Assembly (NCBI RefSeq): GCF_033100795.1
Contig: NZ_JAWLVI010000004.1
Location: 272,037 to 336,036 of the forward strand
Length of the DNA: 64,000 nt
Direction: 5' to 3'
Origin: Pseudothioclava sp033100795
GTDB lineage: Bacteria > Pseudomonadota > Alphaproteobacteria > Rhodobacterales > Rhodobacteraceae
The position numbers were made by a program, and so were the translations under genes. Positions 18,385 to 26,464 of the stretch are shown here, in pieces. The notes beneath the pieces were generated by a model. That model saw only the letters and a program-made list of their open reading frames with translations, ran no database searches and was not told the origin of the DNA. Numbering within the stretch: position 1 is the first letter of the stretch; the number at the start of each line of letters is the position of its first letter.

Positions 18385-19052
18385 CAGCGTGCCTCCTTGC
18401 CGGGCAGGTCATTTCGGCCAGAGGGTGCCTTGATGCCTTCCAGCACGGCGCTGACAAACGGCAGCTTCAACAGGCTGCCTTTCACCTTTTCAAATTGCAT
18501 CACGTTCTCGATCCGGCGATCAAGGAAGGCCCAGCTATCGGCGTAATCCTCGCTGTCATCGCCCAGCCAGAACAGCACCAGCGCGCTATACACCCCCGAA
18601 AGCGTCATACGTTTCGTATACCAGTTGTAATCCTCGCTCGTGTCGCCCAAGGCATTCCATATCTTGTCGCAGGTCTCCCAGATCAGCTTGGACCCCGTCG
18701 CGGCATTTTGCGGCAGCGCGAATACGCTTGCGCCGCGTTGCACCAGCTCACGATCCACCACCTGCAAGCGCGTTCGAACGGCAAAGGCGATTTTCTCGCG
18801 AAATTTCAGCCCTTGCAGGTTTTCATCGGTCAATTTCTCAAGCATCAGACGATCGCCCTGCCGATGATACTCTGCCGCCAGATCGACCGCACCGCGCGGG
18901 CAGATCACGCGCGCCAGCCCCACATCCATCCCCAGATCCTCGACCGCCGCCTTGAACGCAGGCTCCGACCAGCCATCAAAGGGCACATGCGGCGCGATGG
19001 CCTGCAACAGCTCGGCCCGCGTGCGCGCATAATCCAAATGGTCGTTTTTCAT
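18384..19052 (-). CDS. COQ9 family protein
   Basis: A 222-residue protein of the COQ9 family, a lipid-binding partner of ubiquinone hydroxylases with a TetR-like fold. Recognisable parts are FDGWSEPAFKAAVEDLGMDVGLARVICPRGAVDLA and the middle WNALGDTSEDYNWYTKRMTLSGVYSALVLFWLGDDS, which is the strongest COQ9 signature. Its TGA overlaps the ATG of the quinone oxidoreductase. It is divergent from rpsU, with about 100 bases between them. Confidence 0.9.
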   Translation of the reverse strand: MKNDHLDYARTRAELLQAIAPHVPFDGWSEPAFKAAVEDLGMDVGLARVICPRGAVDLAAEYHRQGDRLMLEKLTDENLQGLKFREKIAFAVRTRLQVVDRELVQRGASVFALPQNAATGSKLIWETCDKIWNALGDTSEDYNWYTKRMTLSGVYSALVLFWLGDDSEDYADSWAFLDRRIENVMQFEKVKGSLLKLPFVSAVLEGIKAPSGRNDLPGKEAR

Positions 19053-19156
19053 GGCAAAACTCGTTCCGGCAGGAGTTGTAATAAAAGTCGGGCTTTGCTA
19101 TATGGCCGCTTCCTGCAGATTGATGCAACTCTAACTTAGGAAGGTGGTGACACCAC

Positions 19157-19363
19157 ATGCAGGTCAGCGTTCGCGACAACAACGTCGAACAGGCGCTTCG
19201 TGCTCTGAAGAAAAAACTTCAGCGCGAGGGGGTTTTCCGTGAAATGAAGCTCAAGCAACATTTCGAGAAGCCGTCCGTTAAGAAAGCGCGCGAGAAAGCT
19301 GAAGCCGTCCGCCGTGCCCGTAAACTGGCACGCAAGAAGGCCCAGCGCGAAGGCGCTCTCTAA
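19157..19363 (+). CDS. rpsU: 30S ribosomal protein S21
   Basis: A 68-residue basic protein of the small subunit, required for full activity of initiation complexes. The sequence MQVSVRDNNVEQALRALKKKLQREG and the Arg/Lys-rich tail are diagnostic. A strong ribosome site (AGGAAGGTGGTG) precedes the ATG. It is followed by a clear terminator, so it is monocistronic, with a promoter expected in the roughly 100 bases after the divergent COQ9 gene. Confidence 0.97.
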   Translation: MQVSVRDNNVEQALRALKKKLQREGVFREMKLKQHFEKPSVKKAREKAEAVRRARKLARKKAQREGAL

Positions 19364-19400
19364 GCGTTTGATAATGCTGGCGGGTTCGCCCGCAACGAGG

Positions 19401-19431
19401 AACCCCCGTGGCACGCCACCGGGGGTTTTTT
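19401..19431 (+). terminator. Terminator of rpsU
   Basis: AACCCCCGTGGC (19401-19412) pairs with GCCACCGGGGGTT (19415-19427, one base bulged) and is followed by TTTTT. It lies 38 bases after the rpsU stop. Confidence 0.88.
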
Positions 19432-19439
19432 CGTGCGCT

Positions 19440-19898
19440 TCAGACCGGCAAAGCCGTGCTGTCGGCCACCGATTTCAGTGAAAAGCTGGACTTCATCTGC
19501 GCAACGCCGGGCAGACGCGCGAGCTTGGCACGGTGGATATGTGCGAAATCTTCGGAATCGGCAGCGACCACTTTGAGCAGATAATCCGCCGTGCCGGCCA
19601 TCAGATGACACTCCAGAATATCGGGGATTTTGCGCACCTCACGCTCGAAAGAATCAAGCACTTCGTCAGCTTGCGTCGATAGGGTAATCTCGACGAAGAC
19701 GGTCGTCGGGCGCTCCATCTTGCGGCGATCAAGCAGAGCGACATAGCCGCGAATAAAGCCATCGTCCTCAAGGCGTTGCACACGTCGGTGGCAGGCCGAG
19801 GCCGACAGGTTGACCCGCTCGGCCAGTTCGGCATTCGAAATCCGGCCCTGTTTCTGCAGCACCGTCAGAATGCGGCGATCTGTGGCATCTAGCGTCAT
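19440..19898 (-). CDS. Lrp/AsnC-family regulator, probably of ald
   Basis: A 152-residue regulator. The N-terminal winged helix (DRRILTVLQKQGRISNAELAERVNLSASACHRRVQRLEDDG) is followed by the RAM/AsnC ligand domain (PDILECHLMAGTADYLLKVVAADSEDF). It is transcribed divergently from alanine dehydrogenase, with 147 bases between the two starts. In alphaproteobacteria this pairing (AldR-like) usually means alanine-responsive activation of ald, and the inverted repeat at 19985-20017 is a possible site. The 3' end lies close to the rpsU terminator. Confidence 0.92.
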   Translation of the reverse strand: MTLDATDRRILTVLQKQGRISNAELAERVNLSASACHRRVQRLEDDGFIRGYVALLDRRKMERPTTVFVEITLSTQADEVLDSFEREVRKIPDILECHLMAGTADYLLKVVAADSEDFAHIHRAKLARLPGVAQMKSSFSLKSVADSTALPV

Positions 19899-19984
19899 AT
19901 GCGCAACTTTCTTCGACTAATATTCAATAATGACGGCGATCATTCCAAGCTCCTACCCTATCGAGGTGTATTTTTCCAAGCACA

Positions 19985-20017
19985 TTCTTCACGAAATCCG
20001 TCACAGTTCATGAAGAA
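19985..20017. promoter_or_regulatory. Inverted repeat in the lrp-ald intergenic region
   Basis: TTCTTCA (19985-19991) and TGAAGAA (20011-20017) form a 7-base perfect inverted repeat 29 bases before the ald start. It could be an Lrp-type operator half-site pair or a 5' UTR hairpin; the sequence does not decide. Confidence 0.35.
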
Positions 20018-20045
20018 CACCATACAAGCCCCCAGGGAGGGTAGA

Positions 20046-21164
20046 ATGAAAGTCGGAAGCATCCGTGAAATCAAAGCGCAGGAATTTCGCGTCGGCCTGA
20101 CGCCGGAAGCCGCGCAGGAAGTTGTCGCACACGGGCATGAGGTGCTGATCGAAAGCGGCGCGGGGCTTGGCTCGGGCTATGATGACGCGGCCTACGAGGC
20201 CGTTGGCGCCCAGATCGTGCCGGATGCGGCTGCGGTTTTCGCAAGCGCCGATATGATCGTGAAGGTGAAAGAACCCCAACCGTCAGAGCGCGCAATGCTG
20301 CGCCCCGGTCAGCTTCTGTTCGCCTATCTGCACCTTGCGCCCGATCCGGAACAAACGGCGGACCTGCTGAAATCAGGCGCTGTTTGCATCGCTTTTGAAA
20401 CCGTTACCGACCGCATGGGCGGGCTGCCGCTTCTGGCACCGATGTCCGAGGTTGCGGGCAAGCTCGCGCCGCAGATGGGCGCATGGGCACTGCAAAAGGC
20501 CAATGGTGGTCGAGGCGTTCTGATGGGGGGCGTGCCCGGCGTTGCACCGGCAAAGGTGGTGGTGATCGGCGGCGGCGTCGTCGGCACCAATGCGGCCCGC
20601 GTGGCCGCCGGAATGGGGGCCGATGTCACGGTTCTTGATCGTTCGCTGCCGCGTCTGCGCCAGTTGGACGATATGTTTGGCGGCCAGTTCGGCACTGCCT
20701 ATTCCTCGGCGGCGACGCTGGCGGAAAAGGTGGCCGAGGCCGATATGGTGATCGGCGCTGTGCTGATCCCGGGTGCAGCAGCGCCGAAGCTCGTTTCCCG
20801 CGCGATGCTTTCGACGATGAAGCCCGGCGCCGTTATTGTCGATGTCGCGATCGACCAAGGGGGGTGCTTTGAGACCTCTCACGCGACAACCCACCAAGAC
20901 CCGGTGTTCGAAGTGGACGGCGTCATTCACTACTGTGTCGCAAACATGCCGGGCGCGGCCGCCCGCACCGCGACGCAAGCTCTTGGCAACGCCACGCTGC
21001 CGTTCGTTTTGGCCCTTGCTGACAAAGGTTGGAAGCAGGCCTGCATCGACGACGCGCATCTGCGCGCGGGCCTGAATATCCACGCTGGCCAGTTGACCTG
21101 TCCGCCCGTGGGCGAGGCGCTTGGCCTCAATTCGGTTACCCCCGAAGAGGTCCTCGGCCTCTGA
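20046..21164 (+). CDS. ald: Alanine dehydrogenase
   Basis: A 372-residue NAD-dependent enzyme interconverting L-alanine with pyruvate and ammonia. Landmarks are the N-terminus MKVGSIREIKAQEFRVGLTP, the catalytic Lys75 region (VKVKEPQ), His96 in YLHLAPD, and the NAD-binding VVVIGGGVVGTNAARVA. I start at the ATG at 20046, with AGGGAGGG directly upstream, giving the family's usual length of about 371. The frame is open further upstream to 19899 but that stretch is the intergenic promoter. The divergent Lrp regulator probably controls it. Confidence 0.96.
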   Translation: MKVGSIREIKAQEFRVGLTPEAAQEVVAHGHEVLIESGAGLGSGYDDAAYEAVGAQIVPDAAAVFASADMIVKVKEPQPSERAMLRPGQLLFAYLHLAPDPEQTADLLKSGAVCIAFETVTDRMGGLPLLAPMSEVAGKLAPQMGAWALQKANGGRGVLMGGVPGVAPAKVVVIGGGVVGTNAARVAAGMGADVTVLDRSLPRLRQLDDMFGGQFGTAYSSAATLAEKVAEADMVIGAVLIPGAAAPKLVSRAMLSTMKPGAVIVDVAIDQGGCFETSHATTHQDPVFEVDGVIHYCVANMPGAAARTATQALGNATLPFVLALADKGWKQACIDDAHLRAGLNIHAGQLTCPPVGEALGLNSVTPEEVLGL

Positions 21165-21172
21165 AACAAACG

Positions 21173-21200
21173 CCCCGGCCTGCGTGTGCGGGCCGGGGCA
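21173..21200. terminator. Hairpin between ald and mscL
   Basis: GCCCCGGCC (21173-21181) pairs with GGCCGGGGC (21192-21200). It is a nine-base GC stem between convergent genes, with no clear T-run on either side, so it is terminator-like rather than canonical. Confidence 0.6.
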
Positions 21201-21209
21201 TCCAATCGC

Positions 21210-21638
21210 TTACTTCTTCAGCGCGTCGCGAATTTCCAGCAGAACATCCAGTTCCGACGGACCAGCAGGCGCAGCGGGCGCAGGCTCTTCCGGCGTCTCG
21301 GTCGCTTCTTTGACGCGGTTCACCGCCTTGACCAGCAGGAACACCACAAAGGCGACGATCAGGAAGTTGATGACAGCCGTCAGGAACGCGCCGTAGGCAA
21401 AGACCGCAGCCCCTGCCTCGCGCGCAGCATCAAGGCTGGAACCATCAGGCACATCACCCGAAAGCACCGCATACATATTGGTGAAGTCGATTCCGCCCAG
21501 CACAAGCCCGATGACCGGATTAAGAAGATCCGACACAAGCGAGGTCACAATTGCGGTGAAGGCCGCGCCGATGATGATACCGACGGCCATATCCATAACA
21601 TTGCCCTTGGCAATGAAGTTCTTGAACTCTTGAATCAT
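21210..21638 (-). CDS. mscL: Large-conductance mechanosensitive channel MscL
   Basis: A 142-residue inner-membrane channel that opens under osmotic downshock. The N-terminus MIQEFKNFIAKGNVMDMAVG, TM1 (GIIIGAAFTAIVTSLVSDLL) and TM2 (LTAVINFLIVAFVVFLLVKAVN) with the C-terminal charged helix are all as expected. Between the helices is a periplasmic loop with LGGIDFTNMY. Start is the ATG at 21638. Single gene, convergent with ald and divergent from the GST gene. Confidence 0.96.
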   Translation of the reverse strand: MIQEFKNFIAKGNVMDMAVGIIIGAAFTAIVTSLVSDLLNPVIGLVLGGIDFTNMYAVLSGDVPDGSSLDAAREAGAAVFAYGAFLTAVINFLIVAFVVFLLVKAVNRVKEATETPEEPAPAAPAGPSELDVLLEIRDALKK

Positions 21639-21749
21639 TATTTGCCCCTTTACTCTCACGCGGGTCTTGCCCGAAGTGCCGAACGTTACCATTTTCGAAT
21701 AGAGCCGCACAAACGCAAATTCACTGTCCAAAATGCCCGGAGATTCCCC

Positions 21750-22445
21750 TTGACCGATCTCTCTTCCTTCCCGATCACCTCCCGTTGGCCCGCCCACGAC
21801 CCGTCGATCATTCAGCTTTACTCGCTGCCGACGCCGAACGGCGTAAAGGTTTCGATCATGCTAGAGGAAACCGGGCTGGCCTACGAACCCCATCTGGTGC
21901 GCTTTGACGCAAACGACCAGATGACGCCCGAGTTTCTGTCGCTCAACCCGAACAACAAGATCCCCGCGATCATCGACCCGAACGGCCCGGACGGCGCCCC
22001 CCTGCCGCTCTTCGAAAGCGGTGCGATCCTTATTTATCTGGCGGAGAAAACGGGCCAGCTTCTGCCCGAGGCAAAGCGCTATGAAATCCTGCAATGGCTG
22101 ATGTTCCAGATGGGCGGCCTGGGACCGATGTTCGGCCAACTTGGGTATTTCCACAAATTCGCCGGTCGCGAGATCGAGGACCCCCGCCCGAAAGAACGCT
22201 ACCGCGCCGAGGCCGAACGTCTGCTCAAGGTGCTGGATGGCGCGCTTGACGGGCGCGAATGGATCGCGGGCGAATATTCGATTGCCGATATTGCGATCGC
22301 ACCCTGGCTACGCACCCTGCGCGATATGTATCAGGTCACGGATCTGACCGGATGGGGCAAGCTGGCGAATGTTCCGGCCTATCTCGATCGCTTTCTCGCC
22401 CGCCCGGCAGTGCAGCGCGGCCTGAACATCCCCGCGCGAGATTAA
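21750..22445 (+). CDS. Glutathione S-transferase (YghU/GstB-like)
   Basis: A 231-residue GST. I start it at a TTG at 21750: GGAG lies seven bases upstream, and the N-terminus (TDLSSFPITSRWPAHDPSIIQLY) then fits the YghU-like subgroup. The thioredoxin-like domain (LPTPNGVKVSIMLEETGLAYEPHLVRFD) carries the LFESGAILIYLAEKTGQL glutathione site, and the helical C-terminal domain ends with ADIAIAPWLRTL. It is a cytosolic glutathione-dependent thiol or peroxide enzyme. Its 3' end overlaps the convergent unknown gene by 4 bases. Confidence 0.9.
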   Translation: MTDLSSFPITSRWPAHDPSIIQLYSLPTPNGVKVSIMLEETGLAYEPHLVRFDANDQMTPEFLSLNPNNKIPAIIDPNGPDGAPLPLFESGAILIYLAEKTGQLLPEAKRYEILQWLMFQMGGLGPMFGQLGYFHKFAGREIEDPRPKERYRAEAERLLKVLDGALDGREWIAGEYSIADIAIAPWLRTLRDMYQVTDLTGWGKLANVPAYLDRFLARPAVQRGLNIPARD

Positions 22446-23035
22446 ACTTCGTGGCAGGGCGCGCCCGTCGCGTGCCCTGCCATCAGACGCGGCCCGCTGC
22501 CATCGGCGCGCAGCCACTCACTGTCCGGCCCGGCCGCCTGCATCCGCGCGATGCGGAAAATCTGCTCGGCATCGCAGGTCATCATGATGCGCAGTAGCGC
22601 ATCCAGATCCTCACGCATCAGGATCGCCCCCGCGATTTCAAGGGGCGCTTCGCGATGAATCGCATTTCGCACACCCTCGCGAAACCGCTCCAGCCGCGCA
22701 CGGATCGCATCGCGCTGATCCTCACGGAAGGCCGCGTCCAGCAACGCAAGGTTCCGGTGATAGGCCAGCTCCTCGCGCAAATCGGCAATCGCACTGTCCA
22801 ATTCGCGGGCGGCTTCCCCCTCTTGCCCGTCAAGATCCTGCTCGCAGGCCGCCAGCATATCCTCTAGCTGGGAAATTCGCTTGCGAGCGGCCATATCCGC
22901 CTGTTCGACGAAAGCCGCATCGCCGATAAGCTGCGCCAGTTCCTCGACCATCACGGAGACCCCCTGCAAGGGCAGCCCACCCCCGACCGGTGTCAGATAG
23001 TTGCTGATGCGCGTCCAGTTGTGGACCTGAGCCAT
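22442..23035 (-). CDS. Hypothetical coiled-coil protein
   Basis: A 197-residue protein I do not recognise. Residues 45-110 look like a coiled coil (AARKRISQLEDMLAACEQ, LDSAIADLREELAYHRNL), followed by a helical region (QRDAIRARLERFREGVRNAI). There is no signal peptide or membrane helix. It is alone between GST and the inositol monophosphatase. The consistent codon use and strong amphipathic pattern support it as a real gene. Confidence 0.7.
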   Translation of the reverse strand: MAQVHNWTRISNYLTPVGGGLPLQGVSVMVEELAQLIGDAAFVEQADMAARKRISQLEDMLAACEQDLDGQEGEAARELDSAIADLREELAYHRNLALLDAAFREDQRDAIRARLERFREGVRNAIHREAPLEIAGAILMREDLDALLRIMMTCDAEQIFRIARMQAAGPDSEWLRADGSGPRLMAGHATGAPCHEV

Positions 23036-23136
23036 TGCTTTATCCCCGTGCTAGTGACGGAACAAAGCTGTCAGATCATAGTGAACAACTCGTGAACGAA
23101 AACCGTTCCCGCGCGCCTACCTCTGGTGGTGGAGTA

Positions 23137-23928
23137 TCAGGCGGGCTGACGCAATATCTTGGTGAGCGGCGCGAACATCTCGGCGTTCGTCGCGATCAGA
23201 GACCCGCTTTCAAGCATATCCTGCCCTTCGCGGATCGGTCCGACAAAGCCGCCTGCCTCTTTCACGAGAATCAGCCCGGCTGCGCAATCCCAGATCTTCA
23301 GGCCGCGTTCCCAGAAACCATCGAAACGACCCGAGGCAACATAGGCCAGATCCAGCGAGGCAGAACCGAACCGACGCACACCCGCGCATTGCGGCATCAG
23401 GCGTGCGAAATCCTGCAAGGTCGCCGGAAGCGTGCCACGCCCACCGAACGGAATGCCCGTCGCGAAGATAGCTTCCATCATATTGCGGCGCCCAGACACG
23501 CGCAGGCGGGTCTCGTTCATATAGGCACCCAGACCTTTTTCCGCGAAATACATCTCGTCCTTGGCCGCGTCGAACACGACGCCCGCAACGATTTCGCCTT
23601 TGTGTTCAAGGGCGATCGAGACAGCCCAGTGCGGCAGGCCATGCAGGAAGTTGGTGGTGCCGTCCAGCGGGTCCACGATCCAGCGGCGTGTCGGGTCTTC
23701 GCCCTCTTCGGTTCCGGTTTCCTCGCCCACCCAGCCATAGGACGGACGCGCGCCGCGCAGCTCTTCCTTGATGATGCGTTCGGCTTCGCGGTCGGCCTTG
23801 GTCACGAAATCCGCCGGCCCCTTGGCCGAGACCTGAAGGTTTTCGACTTCGCGGAAATCCTTGACGAGCGTGCGGCCTGCTTTGCGTGCGGCCTTGATCA
23901 TCAGGTTGAGGTTTGCGCTGCCTTGCAT
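23137..23928 (-). CDS. suhB: Inositol monophosphatase family protein
   Basis: A 263-residue Mg-dependent phosphatase of the IMPase/SuhB family, hydrolysing inositol-1-phosphate and related sugar phosphates; in E. coli SuhB also acts in rRNA transcription. Metal ligands are visible: GEE near residue 68, motif A WIVDPLDGTTNFLHG, and motif B WDCAAGLILVKEAGG. Start is the ATG at 23928, with AGGAG eight bases before it. Single gene, same strand as metR but separated by 60 bases. Confidence 0.92.
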   Translation of the reverse strand: MQGSANLNLMIKAARKAGRTLVKDFREVENLQVSAKGPADFVTKADREAERIIKEELRGARPSYGWVGEETGTEEGEDPTRRWIVDPLDGTTNFLHGLPHWAVSIALEHKGEIVAGVVFDAAKDEMYFAEKGLGAYMNETRLRVSGRRNMMEAIFATGIPFGGRGTLPATLQDFARLMPQCAGVRRFGSASLDLAYVASGRFDGFWERGLKIWDCAAGLILVKEAGGFVGPIREGQDMLESGSLIATNAEMFAPLTKILRQPA

Positions 23929-23989
23929 CGGAGGGCTCCTTACGTTCAAGCGCGTGCCTTACACGCGTGCGCGCAGGATTCCAAGAGGT

Positions 23990-24895
23990 TTAGGCGCGTT
24001 GCAGCTTAACCGGCTCGGTTCTCGCCAACCGCAGGAAATGCGCCATATAGGGTTCGGTCGCATCCTCGCTGCGGGTCGCGGCATACAGGCGCTTGGTCAG
24101 ACCGCCTTCGGTGACGGGGCGCGTGATATAATCGGGCTGGTATTTCACCTCGCGCAGCACCCAGTCGGGCAGCACGGCAACCCCGCGGTTCGAGGCCACC
24201 AGCATCAGGATCACGGCAGTCAGTTCGACCTGTCTGTGCGCTTTGGGTTCAACCCGCGCAGGCATCAGAAGCTGTGTAAAAATGTCGATCCGCCCGCGAT
24301 CCACCGGATAGGTGATCAAGGTCTGGTCGGCAAAATCCTCGGCCACGACAAATGGTTTTTCGGCCAGCGGGTTATTGGCGGCGGCAACAAAAGTCGGATG
24401 ATAGTCGAACAGAGGGTTAAAGGTCACGCCATCCAGCTTTTCAGGGTCCGAGGAAATCACCAGATCCACCTCTTCGCGCATCAGTGCGGACATGGCGTTG
24501 AAGGCCAGCCCCGGGCGAATGTCGACGTCGATCTCGGGCCAGGCGCGGCGGAACTGCTCCAGCACAGGGAACAGCCAGTCAAAGCAGGCGTGGCATTCGA
24601 TCGCGATATGCAGCCGCCCCGCACGGCCTTCACGCAGCGCGCGGAACTCTTCTTCCACCGCGTCGATCTCGGGCAGGATATGCTCGGCCAGACGCAACAG
24701 CTTCATCCCCGCCGAAGACAATTTAAGCGGCTTTGAGCGCCGCACGAACAGCTCGACCCCCGCCTGATCCTCTAACCCCTTGATCTGATGGGACAAGGCG
24801 CTTTGCGTGATGTGCAAAACATCGGCTGCACGCGCCAATCCGCCCGCATCGTGGATGGCTTTGATCGTGCGCAGGTGCCGGAATTCCAGATGCAT
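23990..24895 (-). CDS. metR: LysR-family regulator MetR
   Basis: A 301-residue LysR-type activator. The N-terminal winged helix (FRHLRTIKAIHDAGGLARAADVLHITQSALSHQIKGLEDQ) is close to E. coli MetR, and the ligand-binding domain has the MetR-like EFRALREGRAGRLHIAIECHACFDWL. MetR senses homocysteine and activates methionine-synthesis genes. It is divergent from metF, whose start is 92 bases away, with a candidate operator between them. Start is the ATG at 24895; the frame extends to 25003 only by running through the metF start. Confidence 0.93.
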   Translation of the reverse strand: MHLEFRHLRTIKAIHDAGGLARAADVLHITQSALSHQIKGLEDQAGVELFVRRSKPLKLSSAGMKLLRLAEHILPEIDAVEEEFRALREGRAGRLHIAIECHACFDWLFPVLEQFRRAWPEIDVDIRPGLAFNAMSALMREEVDLVISSDPEKLDGVTFNPLFDYHPTFVAAANNPLAEKPFVVAEDFADQTLITYPVDRGRIDIFTQLLMPARVEPKAHRQVELTAVILMLVASNRGVAVLPDWVLREVKYQPDYITRPVTEGGLTKRLYAATRSEDATEPYMAHFLRLARTEPVKLQRA

Positions 24896-24919
24896 CTTGC
24901 TGTCTGACTCATAAAGATT

Positions 24920-24943
24920 GTGAGAATTATGAATTTGTCTCAC
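24920..24943. promoter_or_regulatory. Candidate MetR operator in the metR-metF intergenic region
   Basis: GTGAGA (24920-24925) and TCTCAC (24938-24943) form a six-base inverted repeat separated by 12 bases, an arrangement usual for LysR sites. A TGAATT core lies in the middle, loosely like the TGAA-N5-TTCA sites of enterobacterial MetR. It sits 44 bases before metF. Confidence 0.5.
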
Positions 24944-24986
24944 ACAAAACATTCGGGCACAAGGGGTGCAACGAAAGGATACCGCC

Positions 24987-25853
24987 ATGACCACTCCGAA
25001 CATCAGCTTTGAGTTCTTCCCGCCGCAATCGCTTGATGCGTCTTTCCGCCTTTGGGAAACCGTGCAGGCGCTGGCGCCGATGAACCCGAACTTTGTGTCG
25101 GTGACCTACGGGGCTGGCGGCACCACGCGCAAACTGACCCATGAGGCCGTTGGCGCGATCCACGCCAATTACGGGCTGAACGTCGCCGCGCACCTGACCT
25201 GCGTCGATGCGACCAAAGCCGAGACGAAAGAGATCGTCGATGCCTATGCCGAAGCCGGCGTGACCGAGATCGTCGCGCTGCGTGGCGACCCGCCGAAGGG
25301 GGCTGCCCGCTTTCAGCCGCACGCCGAAGGGTTTGCCTCGTCGGTCGAACTGATCGAGACGCTGGCGCAGGATGGCCGCTTCAATATCCGCTGCGGCGCC
25401 TACCCCGAGCCGCACCCCGAAGCCGCCGATACGTTGGCCGATGTGAAATGGCTCAAGCGCAAGGTCGAAGCGGGCGCCACCTCGGCGATCACGCAGTTTT
25501 TCTTTGAGGCAGAGACCTTTTTCCGCTTCCGCGACGCCTGCGAAAAAGAGGGCATCGACGCGAAAATCATTCCGGGCATCCTGCCGATCCAGTCGTGGAA
25601 GGGCGCCAAAAACTTCGCACTTCGTTGCGGCACCTCGATCCCGGCATGGGTCGAAGAGGCGTTCGAAGCCGCCACCCGCGACGACCGCGAACAACTGCTG
25701 GCAACCGCCCTTTGCACCGAGCTTTGCGACGATCTGATCGCGGGCGGTGTGGAAGACCTGCACTTCTACACCCTCAACCGCCCGGGCCTGACACGCGACG
25801 TCTGCTTCGCGCTTGGCCTGCAGCCGCAAGTCACGCTTGAGAACGTTGCCTGA
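24987..25853 (+). CDS. metF: 5,10-methylenetetrahydrofolate reductase
   Basis: A 288-residue FAD enzyme reducing 5,10-methylene-THF to 5-methyl-THF, the methyl donor for methionine synthesis. Recognised by ISFEFFPPQ with the catalytic Glu, VSVTYGAGG, AHLTCVDATK, IVALRGDPPKG and the QFFFEAETFFRFRDAC segment. Start is the ATG at 24987 after AAAGGA; a further upstream ATG at 24966 adds seven unlikely residues. MetR is divergent, and a terminator follows. Confidence 0.95.
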   Translation: MTTPNISFEFFPPQSLDASFRLWETVQALAPMNPNFVSVTYGAGGTTRKLTHEAVGAIHANYGLNVAAHLTCVDATKAETKEIVDAYAEAGVTEIVALRGDPPKGAARFQPHAEGFASSVELIETLAQDGRFNIRCGAYPEPHPEAADTLADVKWLKRKVEAGATSAITQFFFEAETFFRFRDACEKEGIDAKIIPGILPIQSWKGAKNFALRCGTSIPAWVEEAFEAATRDDREQLLATALCTELCDDLIAGGVEDLHFYTLNRPGLTRDVCFALGLQPQVTLENVA

Positions 25854-25873
25854 GACTGGAAACTCCCACCTTG

Positions 25874-25897
25874 AAGGGGCCATCACGGCCCCTTTTT
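25874..25897 (+). terminator. Terminator of metF
   Basis: AAGGGGCC (25874-25881) pairs with GGCCCCTT (25887-25894) around ATCAC, followed by TTTCTTT. Confidence 0.9.
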
Positions 25898-25978
25898 CTT
25901 TGTGACGCTACGGCACTTTGCCTGCCCCCTTTCGCCCGCCCGAGGCTGCGCTAACCTCGCGGCAAAAGGGAGACGACC

Positions 25979-26464
25979 ATGGCCAAATTTGCGCAAAGCC
26001 CCGCCGATTTCATGACGCTTGACGCGCTGAAGGAAATTTCAGGGCTGGAGTTCATGCAGAAGATCGTAGCGGGGGAGTTGCCGACAACGACGCTCGCACG
26101 CCTGATGAATTACGAAATCACCAGCGCCGAAGAGGGGCGGGTCGAGGTTCTGGGGCGTCCCGAGTTCGAGCATACCAACGCCTACGGAGGCATTCATGGC
26201 GGCTGGTATGGCACGATCATGGACACCTGCATGACCTGCGCGGTAATGACTGGCCTCAAGGCGGGGCAATACCAGACGACGCTGGAATACAAAGTCAACA
26301 TGATCCGCGCGATCCCGACTGGCGCGCAGGTGCGCGCCATCGGCACGCTGGAGCATCTTGGGCGCTCAACCGGTGTCGCGCGCGGCGAGATTCGCGGCGT
26401 CGAGGATGGCCGCCTTTACGCCACCGGAACCACCACCTGCTTTATCATGGGGACGCCGAACTGA
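25979..26464 (+). CDS. PaaI-family hotdog thioesterase
   Basis: A 161-residue acyl-CoA thioesterase of the hotdog fold. The helix with its preceding glycine-rich turn is HTNAYGGIHGGWYGTIMDTCMTCAV, as in PaaI/YbgC-related enzymes, followed by TTLEYKVNMIRAIPTG. Start is the ATG at 25979, six bases after GGGAG. It is unusual that its last 99 bases overlap the convergent DUF2235 gene. Substrate unknown. Confidence 0.88.
   Translation: MAKFAQSPADFMTLDALKEISGLEFMQKIVAGELPTTTLARLMNYEITSAEEGRVEVLGRPEFEHTNAYGGIHGGWYGTIMDTCMTCAVMTGLKAGQYQTTLEYKVNMIRAIPTGAQVRAIGTLEHLGRSTGVARGEIRGVEDGRLYATGTTTCFIMGTPN

Noticed and set aside
24896..24986. A SAM-II riboswitch before metF
   Set aside because: The gap is only 91 bases and shows no pseudoknot pairing; a MetR operator explains the inverted repeat better.
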